64,000 nucleotides of DNA from Nageia nagi (lineage: Eukaryota; Pinophyta), in NCBI GenBank assembly GCA_050084985.1, contig JBITNC010000001.1, positions 33,356,001 through 33,420,000 of the forward strand, given 5' to 3'. Positions 1-12,149 of this stretch are shown here, in pieces (the stretch's first letter is position 1; each line of letters opens with the position of its first letter). Under the pieces are notes generated by a model. It was not told the DNA's origin, ran no database searches, and saw nothing but the letters and a program-made list of their open reading frames with translations. The translations under genes were made by a program, and so were the position numbers.

Positions 1-319
1 AAAATCAAAATGCCCATTTAGCAAGAGAGAAATCGATTACTTAGGCCATGTTATATTTGAACAAGGAGTTAAGGTGGGTCCATAAAAGATTGCTAACATG
101 TAGAATTGGTCTATTCTTAAATATTTGAAAGGTCTTTGAGGATTCCTAGGGTTGATAAGCTATTATAAAAATTTGTTAAGGATTATAGAAATATTGTAGC
201 ACCTTTAACCATGTTGTTAAAAAAGAATGCTTTCTAATGGTCCCTTCAAGCGTAGGTAGCTTTCATTAAGCTCAAGGAGGTGATGTGTACACCCCAGTAT
301 TAGCGATGCTAGATTTTTC

Positions 320-722
320 TAAAACCTTTATGATAGAAAGTGATGCTTGTGGAGTAGGAAACAGGGTAGTATTAATGTAGGAAGGACATCCCTTGGCATT
401 CACTAGTAGAGCACTAATTAGAAAAAATTTGGGCAAATCCACTTATGAAAAAGAAATGCTTGCCATCATTCATGTAGTTCAACATTGGAGACTATATCTC
501 ATTGGTTTCCATTTCATCATCCTCATATATCATCATAGTTTAAAATTTTTCATTAAGCAACACATTTCTATGCCTAAGCAACAAAAATGGGTAACCAAAC
601 TACTAGGGTATGATTATGAGATTGTATACTATAAAGGTAAGGAGAATGTGGTTACCAATGCTTTGTCCATAAAATTTGAAGATCAAGTAGCATTGCAAGC
701 TATTTCATGTCCTATTCTTTAA
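320..722 (+). pseudogene. RNase H domain of chromovirus pol
   Basis: This is the gypsy-type RNase H that follows RT and removes the RNA template. It shows SDACG with the first acidic residue, AFTSRAL, and KSTYEKEMLA with the catalytic Glu. It continues through HHSLKF, QQKWVTKLLGYDYEIVYYKG and ENVVTNALS. The position that is normally Asp before HHSLK is Tyr, and the Asp of the closing ADALS motif is Asn, so two catalytic positions are lost. The part from 393 is open; the N-terminal part lies before a TAG stop. Confidence 0.85.
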
Positions 723-899
723 TGGTTGGATAAATTTAAATAAGAGTGGGCAAAGTATAGCTCCACATAAGAATTACTAAAATAGATCACTCAAGACCCC
801 ACGAGTAAACCACACCATACATGGCATGATGGTATTTTGAGATACAAACGTTGAATTTTGTTACTATATACTTTAAAATGTAAATCAAAAATACTTGTT

Positions 900-1700
900 G
901 AATTGCATTCCACACCTATAGTAGGATATGAAGTATTTTTGAAAACCTATAAGTGAGTGGCATGATCATTCTATTAGATAGGTATGAAACTAGATATCAA
1001 GTAATTTATGGTAGCTTGTGATGTGTGTCAAAGAAAAAAGGGTGATACAATGGGTACTCTAAGACTCCTTCAACCTCTCCCTATACCTACCTATACATGG
1101 ATCGATATCTCAATGGATTCCATTGAAGGCCTTCCTAAATCTCAAGGTAAATTAGTTATTCTAGTGGTGGTTGATCGATTATCTAAATATGCTCAATTTG
1201 GCTCATTGGCTCATCCATATAAAGCAATAATAGTAGCATAATTATTCCTAGATACAATTTTCAAACTACATAGCATGCTAGAGATAATTGTTAGTGATCA
1301 TGATCCCACTTTTACAAGTCATTTTTGGTAAGAGCTTTTTAAACTGCAAGGTACCCAACTAAATATGAGCTTAGCATATCACCCATAAATTGATGATCAA
1401 ACTATAATTGTTAACAAATGCTTGAAAACATATTTATGTTGTTTTGATTTAGCACAACTTGTGATTGGGTATTATGGCTTCCATCAGTTGAGTGGTGGTA
1501 TAATACATCATATCATTCCACCAAAAAGATGACCTCTTATGAAGTAGTGTATGGTCAAGCTAGACCACTAGTCACCTTGTATGTTGTAGGTACCAATAAA
1601 GTTTAGGTAGTTGATTTAGCTTTAGTTCCCCAAAATGATATTCTTAATTTGTCAAGGATAACCTTTAGATAGCCCAACACCATATGAAATAATAGGCTAA
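900..1700 (+). pseudogene. Integrase of chromovirus pol
   Basis: The end of the zinc-binding domain (CDVCQRKKGD) is followed by the core with WIDISMDSIEGLP and VVDRLSKYAQF (first Asp kept). Further on IVSDHDPTFTSHFW keeps the second Asp. The third catalytic residue, Glu in the usual GQTEVVN motif, reads Ile (DQTIIVN). Stops near 1240, 1330 and 1388 and frame changes beyond them break it. It would join element cDNA to host DNA. Confidence 0.85.
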
Positions 1701-1710
1701 TTAGTAACAT

Positions 1711-2135
1711 GTGAAAAGGGAGTTCGAGGTAGTTGACATGGTCTTTCTAAGGTTGCAACCTTATCACCAAAAATCCTTAAAAATAAAAGGCCCTCAAAAA
1801 TTGGCCCCAAAATTTTATGGTTCTTACAAGGTGTTACAGTGCATTAGCCTAGCTGCATACAAATTAGAGATTCCTACTTTTTTTAAGATTCACCCAGTGT
1901 TTCATGTCTCTTACCTCAAGAAAGTGGTTAGATCAAAGGTTTAGGTTCATACATAATTACCTAAGTTGGTAGAGGATGGATCAATGGTAGTTGTACTTGA
2001 GGTAATTCTAGATCAACACTCATGATAGCTTCATAATCACTCCATCATAGAAGTCCTTTTGCAATGGCAAGGCATGGCACTAGAAGATGCAATATGGGAA
2101 ATCCTTCATCAGCTATAGTAATAGTTTCCACACTT
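1711..2135 (+). pseudogene. Integrase C-terminal region and chromodomain
   Basis: The open stretch to 1944 matches the region after the integrase core: REFEVVDMVFLRLQPY, LAPKFYGSYKVLQ and KIHPVFHVSYLKKVV. About 40 bases after its stop the frame goes on with EDGSMVVVLEVILDQ, then SIIEVLLQWQGMALEDAIWE, a typical chromodomain tail. Chromodomains steer integration toward marked heterochromatin in this group. Stops interrupt it at about 2025 and 2118. Confidence 0.85.
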
Positions 2136-2160
2136 CAAGCTTTGATGACAAAGCTTCATC

Positions 2161-2460
2161 CCAAGAGGGGTGGCATGTTAGGATCCCACATCCTAACATT
2201 TTAGTGTTAGTGTTAGTATTTTATTAAATTATCAGCCTATATTGTAATATTGTGATTGTAAGGGTGAGGCCTAATTTTGCATTAATATTAGGGTTAGGGT
2301 TAGTTTATTATAAATAGATAAAAGTGTGTGGAGAAAGGCATATTGAACATTATTTTTCACCTTTAGAGTTGTAAGGAGGTAGCCCCCTCAAAGCGACCTA
2401 TTATTATGTTACTATTTAATAAAATCCTATCCTTATCTACTTATTGATGCTATTTCATAT
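2161..2460 (+). repeat. 3' LTR of the chromovirus (right end unclear)
   Basis: A polypurine tract (CCAAGAGGGGTGGCA) ends at 2175, and the LTR begins at 2176 with TGTTAGGATCC followed by an inverted copy ATCCTAACA. A TATA box (TATAAATAG) lies near 2310 and an AATAAA-like signal near 2420. The start, TATA region and later AGAGGTA-like motif resemble the solo LTR at 40121-40512, so the two belong to related families. No matching terminal CTAACA is seen here, so the end is truncated or mutated. Confidence 0.8.
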
Positions 2461-2554
2461 TCTATTTACTAGTGCATGCTCTATTATTTGCAATAGATAG
2501 TTTTCATTTTCCAATTTCAATTCCATATTCATTTCATTTTTGTAATATTTCATT

Positions 2555-3890
2555 TTTGCATATTTGTAGCATCGTATTAATAAAACCCCTATGCTCCTAG
2601 AGCAATAGTCCAAAAATTTTAGTAAAGTAATAAAAATAGGGGATATCAAAATTGCCCAGATGCATATCAAAGAAAGGCATCTAGATACTACCCCTAAAGT
2701 TGTGCTAAATGTAAATATGTAGAGTGCTTCTACTATAGATCAATATAGATTTCTTATAAATATTTCATGGTGGATGGAAAAATCTCCAATCCATGGAGAA
2801 TAAGATTGAAAAATTAAATAAAAAGATAGATCAATACAAAAAGGATTGCTCCCAAAAGTATAAAATAATAGCCAGGTTAAAGAACCAAAATAAGGAATTA
2901 ATAAGGAAGCTTGAAAAATAGAAGTCAAAATTTGAAAATAATCTAGAATAAGGTAAGGTTGAGATAGAAAATGTAAAGAAATAAATGGAATATATAAAAT
3001 CTCAATCCATCATGATTGATAATTAGAAATCTCAATAGACTAAAGAAGAATTAAAGAAGGTAATATCAAAAAATAAAGTGCTTAATTATGATAAGATAAA
3101 ATTGCTACAAATTGTTAAAAAATTTTAAAAATCCATGGTTGAGTAGATAGGAGAAAGACTAGTGAGTTTTTCATAGCTACATTTATTGAAGAATCAAATA
3201 GAGCAAGCTCTCCAACAATATATCACTCAAGATACTTTGTACAAATTATCCCTAAGTGTGCCTAGATCAAAAATTGAAGGAATGTAAAGTTGGTTGAGGG
3301 ATTTGATAGAAAAATTTTTAACTACCATCACTCTAAGGCCAAGGTAAACAATTTTGAGGAGAACCCATGATATCTATGAGTTACAAGTCTTGGTCTTTAT
3401 TTTAGATATTTAGAAATACCAATTGAAGACATAAATTGGTTTTATTAACAAATTCTTTCATTCTTTAATTTAATTAAAGGCTCCCAAATTATGGGAGGAA
3501 CAAAATGTATAGGGTGGAAAATACCATACAATTTTTAGAATAGTCTTTCTCTAAGAAACAAATCTCATATCTACGGTAAATAAATGACCAAGCTCAAGAG
3601 GTAATTTCAAGATTTCTATATGCTAAGAGATTGGAGAATGTACTGGTGGGTTTCAAAGAAAATATAATTAAATAAGTGTGCCCTATTTTTTCATAAATAA
3701 ACTATCAAGAATTGAAATATTTGTATAAGAAACTCTAGTATTTGCTCCATACATAATTGGTTCCACCACTTGAAGCCCCTACAAAAGATTCATTGAAGAA
3801 GGCAAGTGGAATAAGCAAGTAAAGGTTTGATTCTTCAGTAGGTTAAGACCCTAAGAGCTACTAGAAGACTATTATTCTTTTAGAATCACA
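2555..3890 (+). pseudogene. 3' ORF remnant of upstream element copy
   Basis: This stretch aligns with 15150-16490, for example the shared GGAGATATCAAAAT-type run near 2640 and 15240. It translates to the same Lys/Glu-rich coiled-coil segment (EKLNKKIDQYKKDC and following heptads), with stops. No function is known for this protein. Its position directly before an LTR copies the arrangement at the right end, which is why I read the block as a tandem array rather than one element. Confidence 0.7.
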
Positions 3891-5984
3891 CTCTAAAGAT
3901 AGGGTAACATTCTACCATTCTTTATTCTTTCTTCCCTTTCAAATAAACTCATTTTTAATTCCCATATCTTGCTTCCCTTTCATATTTTTGTAAATATTAA
4001 AAGTGATCTTTGTTCTTTGTACTTAGTCAATTTTATCAAATTTTGCTTAAGTATAGGTAGTTTTGGGTGCTATTAATAGTTCAAGTACTATCTACTATTG
4101 TATATGTATATAATTTTGAAACATTTTATTTTGTAGCTTAACTACTATCTTGTTCAAAAATTGGTTTTGTCATAAGTCTTGGAAGTTGATCATATCTCGG
4201 TTGGGTGTTTTTGGTAACTATACATAGGTTTGAGGTCATAAAGCATTGTCAATATGTCAAATTCATGTCCAACAAGTGATGTAGTATGATCAAGAAATAC
4301 CATAACATATAAGGAAGTAATTCTCTAAGTATGACATAGGTATTATAAAAGTCTAGGTCTTTTTGAGAAGTATTGTAAATATGAGTCTCTATCAAGTAAA
4401 AGTTACCAGTGGGTAATCTTATAAAGCCTATGGATTTATTGAGAGAAATTTCTCCAATACATCCAAAATTAGTAGGAGATATTTTAGAAAGTTCTATGCA
4501 ACACTTCTATTTTAACTTTTGTAAATACAAATTATCCAAGAGTTGTGTAACTACAAAGTGTTTGGGAGTTGTGTAAAAAATAAAGCATTCGAGAGTTATG
4601 TAAATGTAGGTGTAAGATATCAAATAGACCCATCAATTTTGAATGATGACATCATAGTTTTTGGTAAAAATTAGTAGGTCCAAAAATAAGTAATGGTGGA
4701 TGAAGATTCATGAAGATATCAAATAGAGCCCATCAATTTTGAGTGATGATGTCATAATTTTTGGTGAAAATCAATGGGTCCTAGAACAATTAATGGTGGG
4801 TGAACATTCATGAAGATATCAAATAAATCCTACTAATTTTGAGTGATGAATTCATAGTTTTTGGCTAAAATTAGTAGGTCTTGAAAGAGCAAGATCATCA
4901 ACAAAGCTTGAAAAAAGGGAATAAGGCTTGCCAAAATGAGGTAAGAGTAGTGGGTAAGAAGTAACACTCGGATCCACTTGATATTAAGTGTTTGACCCCT
5001 AGGACCTTATTAATGTGTTGATTGCAACTCATTTACACATAAAAGTGGTAGTTATTTCTTGAAGTAAGTTGATATATTATTCACAAATCTCCATTACTTT
5101 GTTCATTCACAACTACAGTATGGATAATTAATAGTTGCAAAGAAGTAGATAGCTACTAACAAAGCATAGTACCAAATCATACCTATCAAATTGTAAACAA
5201 GTACTCATTCAATTAGTTACAATGCCATTTTTAATCAACTATAGGGTCAAATAAGAAGCAATTAATGACATTTCAAAAGGATTGCAGCTCTATGGACATG
5301 ACTATTTAGAAATTACAAATTCTCAGATAGTCATGCTATTGGTACTTTTTCACTATGTAATATAGCATAGCTATAGTATTTATTATGAATAGTTTTCTAT
5401 GCTAGCTACATTTAGGATATGTAATTATGTATATTAATGAGATACAACCACCCAATAGTGGAGAAAGATGTATAATGGTAAATTGTTAGAAATTAAAAAA
5501 GTTTGGACATTTTAGCAAATTTGCCCAAATTTGTAAGATGCTTTCACATATGATAATACAAATAGATAATGCTTTGAACTTTTGTAATAAGTGGCTATTT
5601 ATTGTTTTTATTAATGTTATGTGTGAGTTTTTTTCTTAAAATTATGGTTATGTATTATGATTACAAGACCCAAGGGTAAGATAGCTTGCTATTCTTCATC
5701 TTGGCTATGGATTATTGCTTATGCTACAATGCTCGGGTTGTATATTTCTTGTTTTAGTTTTACTTTAGTTGTTTATCTCTTTCCTATAACTCTTTACCTT
5801 TTTATCTCTTTTCTATTACTTTAAACCTTCACAATAGATAAGAATTGATCTATGATACAAAGATTGAGTAGAAAACCAACACGAGCGTATTCCCACCACC
5901 TTTTTTTCTCTCAATAAAACTACTATTATGGGCAATGGAGAACACAACCAAACCAAACCCCTTGAGGTTACACTATACAAATCA
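3890..5984 (+). repeat. Left LTR of the Tat-like element
   Basis: It aligns with 16490-18352 over its last 1.5 kb, including the block near 5816-5980 (AGATTGAGTAGAAAA, GAGAACACAACCA, TTGAGGTTACACTATAC). Both copies end near ATCA. It holds about four units of a 26-bp repeat (4526-4612) and three units of a 100-bp repeat (from 4614, 4713 and 4813). About 400 bases near 4110-4500 have no match in the right copy. The exact left end cannot be set by eye. Confidence 0.7.
4614..4900 (+). repeat. Three tandem 100-bp units in left LTR
   Basis: Each unit starts with AAGATATCAAATA and carries TTTTGAGTGATGA, a TTTTTGGT-AAAAT run and a GGGTCC or AGGTCC motif. The same three units occur in the right LTR with starts at 16981, 17081 and 17181. 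The array was therefore present before the copies split. Confidence 0.85.
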
Positions 5985-6379
5985 ATAGTAGAAAATTCTA
6001 TTTTTGGCATACTTGATGGGATGTTGAACCTAATTTCATATTTAGCAAGATTAGATAGGCCTGATAGCCATGTATGGTGGGCCATCAATCATATATTCAA
6101 AGATTATAAGTTTTTTTTAACCTTAGTTACAACTCTAATGTAAACCAATGAACATTTTGAACCTTGGCACCTCCAAAACATAGATTTACTAAAATTAGTG
6201 CTAGAAATTCTCTTAGACAACTTAGATTCCAACAGTTGTCACTTCCTCATAGGAGGACCAGGTGAAAAATCTCTAGAGTTATATCCCATATAGTCCCCTT
6301 AAGGGAAATCCCACTATCATTAGTATTTGATTCAACTCTAGAGAATCCTTCACCTCCTATTTTTACTCCAAGTATGGCT

Positions 6380-7500
6380 TAACTAGCACACTTTCCTCCT
6401 TGGAATAATGGTCATCCTTTAGTTTTTGTTGCTAATTCCCTTGCTATACATCAAGTATCCTTTAAAATTCTACCTAAGTATGATGGATCTGGAAAGACAC
6501 CATATAAACATTATCAAGATGTATCTTTGTTGGCTTCAAGCTTTTATATCACTAATGAAATTGTGATGACCAATTTATTATCACACTCTTTTGAAGGCAA
6601 AGCAGTTGAATGGTTCATAACTCTCACCCCTTAGTCTATAAATTCATAAGGAGAGTTATGTCAAACTTTAATTAAAATATTTTCTATAGATAGAGATGAT
6701 AGCATGTTCCTTAGTCTTATAGCATGTATCAAAAGACATCCTCATGAGTCCATTAATGATTTCATATTATATTTGAGAGAACATGGAAATTTATACCAGT
6801 TAAGGATTAGATCAACAAGTGAATAAGCTCTAGTGTATTATAGGAAGGCCTTTCTCTTGGAATTTAATATGCTTATTGTTATATGAGGAGATACCTTTCT
6901 AGATGTTTATCAGATAGCAAAAACTTCTAAGCATACTTTGGTAACCTTTGGAAAGGTGCAACATAGAACCATTACACCCTTATTTCCTAATTTACCTTCT
7001 AAATAAGCTCCATAAATTTCTCATATTAGAGTTTTAGCCTTACCACCCCCTCCCAAACCTATTATTTAGAATTAGTTACTAGCATTACCTACTTCTACAT
7101 TCATTCGTACTAGTATTGATCCAAAATCTCAAGAAGAAGAAAAAATAAGATAATTGGAGGTAAATATCAAGAATCTCAACAATAAGCTCACTCTAAAAGA
7201 AAGGTAGAATTAAGGTTTTAATTACAAAATATATGATAATCAATACCAACCTAGATTCCACCCTAAGGTGAATCGGCTAAAATAGTCAAACATCTTTGAA
7301 ATAATTGAGAATGTTGTCATGACTAGTTCTACAAAAAGTGTTGCTTTGGGCATTATAGAATGTTTTTCACCATTCTTAGCTCTTCATTTTATATATTCAT
7401 ATGTGATTTATCAACATCAATATCTAGGATTACATTTTGACTAGATGGTGGAACCTACATCAGATCCTACTGTTGATCTCATAATGGTAAATTTTTAACT
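6380..7500 (+). pseudogene. Gag of the Tat-like element
   Basis: The frame reads PPWNNGHPLVFVANSL, then LPKYDGSGKTPYKHY, NLLSHSFEGKAVEWF and RHPHESINDFILYLREH. This is the pattern of a Ty3/gypsy capsid domain (retrotransposon gag family), the shell protein that packages element RNA. Stops are mostly TAG and TAA at expected Gln codons, for example near 6634 and 6646. The part after 7000 is low in recognisable motifs and I see no clear zinc knuckle. Confidence 0.7.
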
Positions 7501-8015
7501 TCTAAGATATGCTAAAGAATATGTAAATTATGTTCAAACTAAAGCCACTTCTTTAATGGCTCTATATTAAACCTAAGTTACTCAATAATAGCGAACATCT
7601 ATTATAGTACAACCTAAACCTAAGAAATCTAAGGCTCCCTTAGCTCAACTTAGAATCAACAATATTAATTGCCATCACATTCAAGTAATGTTTGTCAAAA
7701 TTTAGGTGATATTTCCTAGCATATGAGTAATGTTTCTCAAAATTTAGGTTCTAATGTCTTAGTTGAAACAAACCTCGCTATAGTCAAAAAAAGAAATCCT
7801 AGAAAAGGGGAGACCTAGCATGTTAAGGTATCCTTTTATTACTGATTATCATAAAGAAAAGGCCACTCAATAGTTCAAAAACAACAATAAGCAGAATCAA
7901 GTAAGTTTGTGCCATATGATCCATATAGTATTATGGAAGAATTAAAGAAAACTCCTAAGATGACTATGTTTGATCCATTTAGATATGAGGTCAATTAGAC
8001 CTTTTACAAGAAGCT

Positions 8016-8474
8016 TTGAAGCTAAAAAATAGTAAGAAAAGGGTAAATGAGGGAAATCCTATATTTATAATATTTAATGATGTCCTTCTAGCTCCAATAG
8101 GTATAAGAAGACCTCCACCATTCTATTTATCCCTAAGATTAGAAGGTTGGGTAGTGAATAATTGTATGATAGATACCAGAGCTACAATAACTATGATCCT
8201 TAAAGTTGTTGCAAATGAAATGAAACTATATATTACAAGTTGTATTAATGATGTCATACAATTGGATTCTTCCTTTATAGATGTTTTTGGTAGTGTTAAA
8301 GCAGTCCTTGTAACTTTGAATGCTATCCTTGACATTTATGTTATCCAAGATATCATTGTGCTTGATCTTCCACCTTTGTTTGAAACATGCCTTTCTAGAG
8401 AATTCACTGCTAAATTGAGAGGGTACTTAGCTTTAGACTATACTCATTTTTTATTTCCTTTCCAAGATAAATAA
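8016..8474 (+). pseudogene. Aspartic protease domain
   Basis: A 152-residue open stretch contains NNCMIDTRATITMI, which fits the retropepsin active-site motif (usual form IDSGAxxTxM). The Gly and Ser of the motif are changed (Thr-Arg), so it is probably inactive. Downstream hydrophobic strands and DIYVIQDIIVLDLP fit the second half of a gypsy protease. It lies between gag and the upstream RNase H. Confidence 0.7.
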
Positions 8475-8689
8475 GTAAAAATTTTGAATGAGGTCACCAA
8501 AAATGTTCATCTTAAGGATATCATAGAACAAAACTCTATGAATGGTCCCCAACTTGTGAAAATATTTGAAAGGAACACACTTAGAGAATCACTACTAACA
8601 ACTGAAGTTCTTTTAGCAAATGATTTAAATTATCAAGTCATAGATGTTGGCATGCATAAATATTATTTATATGAATATACTCATCCAAT

Positions 8690-9110
8690 CTCAATCATAG
8701 TTGAAAAAGAACATGACATATGGATAATGTACTTTGATGGATCTAGATTTAAGCATGGATGTAGAGCTACAGTTGTATTCAAGTCTCTAGAGGGACATAT
8801 GAAAAGGTTTTCCTTCAAATGCATATGGGTTTGTGCAAATAATTCTACTGAGGATGAATCCCTATATTTAGGGTTATCCAAAGTAATTAGTAGAAATATT
8901 TGATGCTTGAATATCCATGGTGATTTAGAATTGGTCATAAAGCAAATCAAAAACCAGATTAATGCAAAACATCATTATATGAAGATTTACAAGAATAGAT
9001 TTTGGAATTTATTAGTCATTATTGGCTATCAATTTTATATTTATTCTTATAAGGTACAACTAAATACCTAATGCACTTGCTAGGAGAAGGGCTTGATATA
9101 ATCCTACTCA
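8690..9110 (+). pseudogene. Extra RNase H domain located before RT
   Basis: The reading WIMYFDGSRFKHG, then EGHMKRFSFKCIWVCANNST, EDESLYLGLSKVISRNI, LNIHGDLELVIKQIKNQ and finally NALARRA is a type I RNase H of the archaeal-like kind. Asp (FDGS), Glu (STED) and Asp (HGDLEL) are kept; the last Asp is not visible. A stop follows RNI at 8901 and a frame change lies near 9065. Plant Tat elements carry this second RNase H after the gypsy RNase H, whereas here it precedes RT. Confidence 0.8.
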
Positions 9111-9539
9111 TTATAAAAGAGGAGCTCTTTTAGTCAAAGTTCAATGTAGGCCTTTAGTACTTAATGCTATAAATTTTTGGCAATTATTCAACTTTGATGA
9201 ACATATTATGAATTTCCTTTTGGATGAAGCAGTGGCTCACACTTTTAGCATTTAGGAATTATCTAATTGTTTCCAAGAATCAAATATTATTCAATTAGAA
9301 ATAATGTTATACCAAAAGGATTGCTCTTTTTTGAAAGACTATTTACCTCAAAAGATGTTCAAAAAGCTATATCTTTGGCCATCCAAAAAAATTTATGTTG
9401 AGCTAGAAATAGTACCCGATAAATATATCAAAGTTAGTTCAAAGTGTTTAGATGAAGAAAAAGATGTTATATCTTAGATTTATTATGAATTTTTCAAAGT
9501 AATTGTCTAGACTTATGATGATATTAAGATATATGATAA

Positions 9540-10280
9540 GATTGTCATCTAACACACAATTGAGCTTAAATTAGATGCCAAACCATATAGGTAAAAATAA
9601 AGGCCAATCAACCTAAAAATAAAGCAAGCTATGAAATAATAATTGATCAAGCTACTTGATTCAAAAATTATTTATCCTATCAAGCATTCTTCTTGTGTTG
9701 CAAATCTAGTTCCTGTTAGAGAGAAAAATAGAAAAATTAGACTATGTTTTGATTTCAAAAATTTGAATCAAGTATCTCTCAAAGATAATTATTCTCTCCT
9801 ACCTATGGAGTAGATTTTGCATACAATATTTGAAGCTTGATATTTTTCAATGATTGATGGTTACTCAAGATTTAATCAAATTTGGGTGAAAGATGAGGAT
9901 CAATACAATATTGCATTTACAATAAAATGAGGGATATTTGCTTTTCAAATAATGCCTTTTAGTCTTTCTAATGCAGGATCTACTTTTCAAAGAGCCATGG
10001 ATCATGCATTTGGTCAACTAATAAATAAGATTATATTGGTATATCTCAATGATATCATAGTGTTCTCTAGAAGCTAAAAGGATCATCTAGAATACATAAA
10101 GCAAGTCTTTGAAGGATGTATAAAATTTGGCATTTTAATAAATCTAAAAAAATTAGTTTTTATGGTCAATCAAGGAAAATTACTTGAGCACATTGTTTCA
10201 AAGGAGAGATTAGTAATGGATAGAGATAGAGTCAAATCTATTAAAGCATTTCCCCTCCCTTCCAATAAGAAAGCCTTGTA
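9540..10280 (+). pseudogene. Reverse transcriptase
   Basis: One frame with scattered stops reads ELKLDAKPYR, SSCVANLVPVREKNRKIRLC, DFKNLNQVSLKDNYSLLPM, FSMIDGYSRFNQIWVKDEDQ, MPFSLSNAGSTFQRAMDHAF and LVYLNDIIVFS. The active-site motif, normally Y-x-D-D, is YLND, so one metal-binding Asp is Asn. Stops lie at expected Gln, Trp or Arg codons, for example near 9812, 9840 and 9930. Confidence 0.9.
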
Positions 10281-10429
10281 ATCATTCCTTGATCAGATCA
10301 ATTTTGTTAAAAAATTTATTAATGATTTTTTAGAAATTGTAACCCTAATCACTTCAATGCTAAAAAAGGATGTTGTATTATCTTTATTGAGTGAAGCAAA
10401 AATAGCCTTTAAAGAAATTAAAAGGGTTA

Positions 10430-10840
10430 TAACAAAAGCTCCTATGCTCAAAAATCTTGATATGTCAAAATATTTTATCATGTATGCATATAAAGTAGAT
10501 AGGAGCATTGCTACAATAATAGCATAGAAAGATGATAACAAAGAGGAACATTCTATTATCTTTTATAGTCAAACATTGCATCAACATTAGCAAAGGTACT
10601 CATTTATTAAAAAGCAAGTGTTTTCCATAAGGAAGGGACTAAAAAAATTCAATCATTATATCTCCTATAATAGAATCTTTGTATTTACTTTCCATCCAGA
10701 TGTAAGAAATTATGTTAGACAAGGAGATCCAAGTGAAGAAAAAATTGGTTAGATTACTAAAATAATAGAATATAATATAGAAATTAAGCCAACCAAGTTG
10801 ATCAAAGGTAGGCTCTCTATAAAAATATAGCTGAAGCTGC
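10430..10840 (+). pseudogene. Gypsy-type RNase H after RT
   Basis: The frame reads APMLKNLDMSKYFIMYAYK, VDRSIATIIA, EHSIIFYSQTL, KQVFSIRKGLKKFNHYI and IEIKPTKLIKGRLS. This matches the degenerate gypsy RNase H of Tat elements, in which several catalytic residues are commonly lost. After it the frame goes directly to the integrase linker (DWIMQIIFYFQTVKCPQDLH). No second RNase H is present here. Confidence 0.8.
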
Positions 10841-10844
10841 ACAT

Positions 10845-12140
10845 ATGATTGCTATCATAGAGGATGAACAACAACTCAATGAAGAAAGTGATTGGATTAT
10901 GCAAATTATTTTTTATTTTCAAACTGTTAAATGTCCTCAAGATCTACACAAATTTCAAATGAGGAGATTTAAGTTGCATGCCCTCAAGTTTATGATGATA
11001 GATGATAGAATGTATAAATTTTTTTTTATCAAACCTTATTAAGATATGTGACTCATGATAAATCCTAGAGAATATTGCATGAATTTTATTATGGATTCTT
11101 TGGCAAGAATTACATTGGACCAACTACAATAGTAAAAGTATAACAAGCTAGATAATATTGGCCCACCATATTTTAATATTCATTCAAGATTGCCTAGGAG
11201 TGTGAAAAATGCACCAAATTTATCAAAAAGAGAAGATAAAATGCTATGCCTCTTAAACCTATGGTAGTTGAGGAAACTTTCCAACGATGAGATATGGACT
11301 TCATTGGTATTATAAACCCAAATTTCTTAATAGGTCATATATTCATTTTGACTATGATAGACTACTTCACTAGATGGTCAGAAGCTATGCTATGTAAGAA
11401 TGTAGATCAAGTAGTGATAGAAATGATTAAAAGAATAATCACTTACTTTGGAATTCCATAGATTATTGTCTCAGATAATAGTTTGACATTTATTGGAGGT
11501 AATTTGTCAAACTTTGTTATTAAATATGGGATATACTAGTTATTTTCTTTAAATTATTACCTACAAGTTAATGGGTTGGTTGAATCAACTAATAAAAACT
11601 TAATTTAAATTATCAAAAGAACAATTGAAGGGAATCCTAAATAATGACACACACTATTGGACTTTGCATTGTGGGTAGATAGAATCAACATTAAATTAGC
11701 AATAAAAACATCCCCATATGCATTGGTATATGGTAAAAGACCTAGGTTGCCTATACGTATTGAGTTACCAGCATTGAGAATCCTACAAGAAATGGAGAAC
11801 CATAACTTCAAGCCACTACAATTTAGGTATAATTAGCTTCTAAAATTGGAGGAAGACTAGACCAAAGCTTATGAGTCACTTCAACATCACTGGCACATTA
11901 TCAAGAAATAGTTTGATAAAAAAAAGTCTTCTCAAGTGAAGTTTCAACTAGATGACATAGTCCTCAAATGGGATGAGGAAAGAGCTAAGCTTGAAAGACA
12001 CCAAAAATTTGATTCTCTTTGGAGTAGGCCTTATATCATCACTCAATCCTTATAGAGTAATGTGTTTAGATTGCAAGATATCATCCAATCCTAAGAATTA
12101 CCTATTCCTATTAACAAGATCTATTTGAAACATTAACAAG
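10845..12140 (+). pseudogene. Integrase
   Basis: The zinc-binding domain reads LHEFYYGFFGKNY with CEKCTKF further on. The core reads DMDFIGIINPN, LTMIDYFTRWSEA, GIP then IIVSDNSLTF, and QVNGLVESTNKNLI, so Asp, Asp and Glu are kept. The tail VKFQLDDIVLKWDEERAKLE and HQKFDSLWSRPYIITQS resembles Tat integrases. Stops near 11161, 11459, 11538 and 11643 and a frame change near 11050-11170 break it. Confidence 0.85.
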
Positions 12141-12149
12141 TGATAAAGT

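Larger units (their letters stand above)
1..2460 (+). mobile_element. Ty3/gypsy chromovirus, 3' part, cut by window edge
   Basis: The order RT end, RNase H, integrase, chromodomain, polypurine tract, LTR is that of a chromovirus. The first 240 bases read as RT thumb and connection (YLGHVIFEQGVKVGP, then GFLGLISYYKNFVKDY) with TAG, TAA and TGA stops inside. All parts share one strand and the usual spacing. The body carries many stops and frame changes and cannot make a working polyprotein. The right end is blurred, because from about 2555 the sequence belongs to another element family. Confidence 0.9.
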
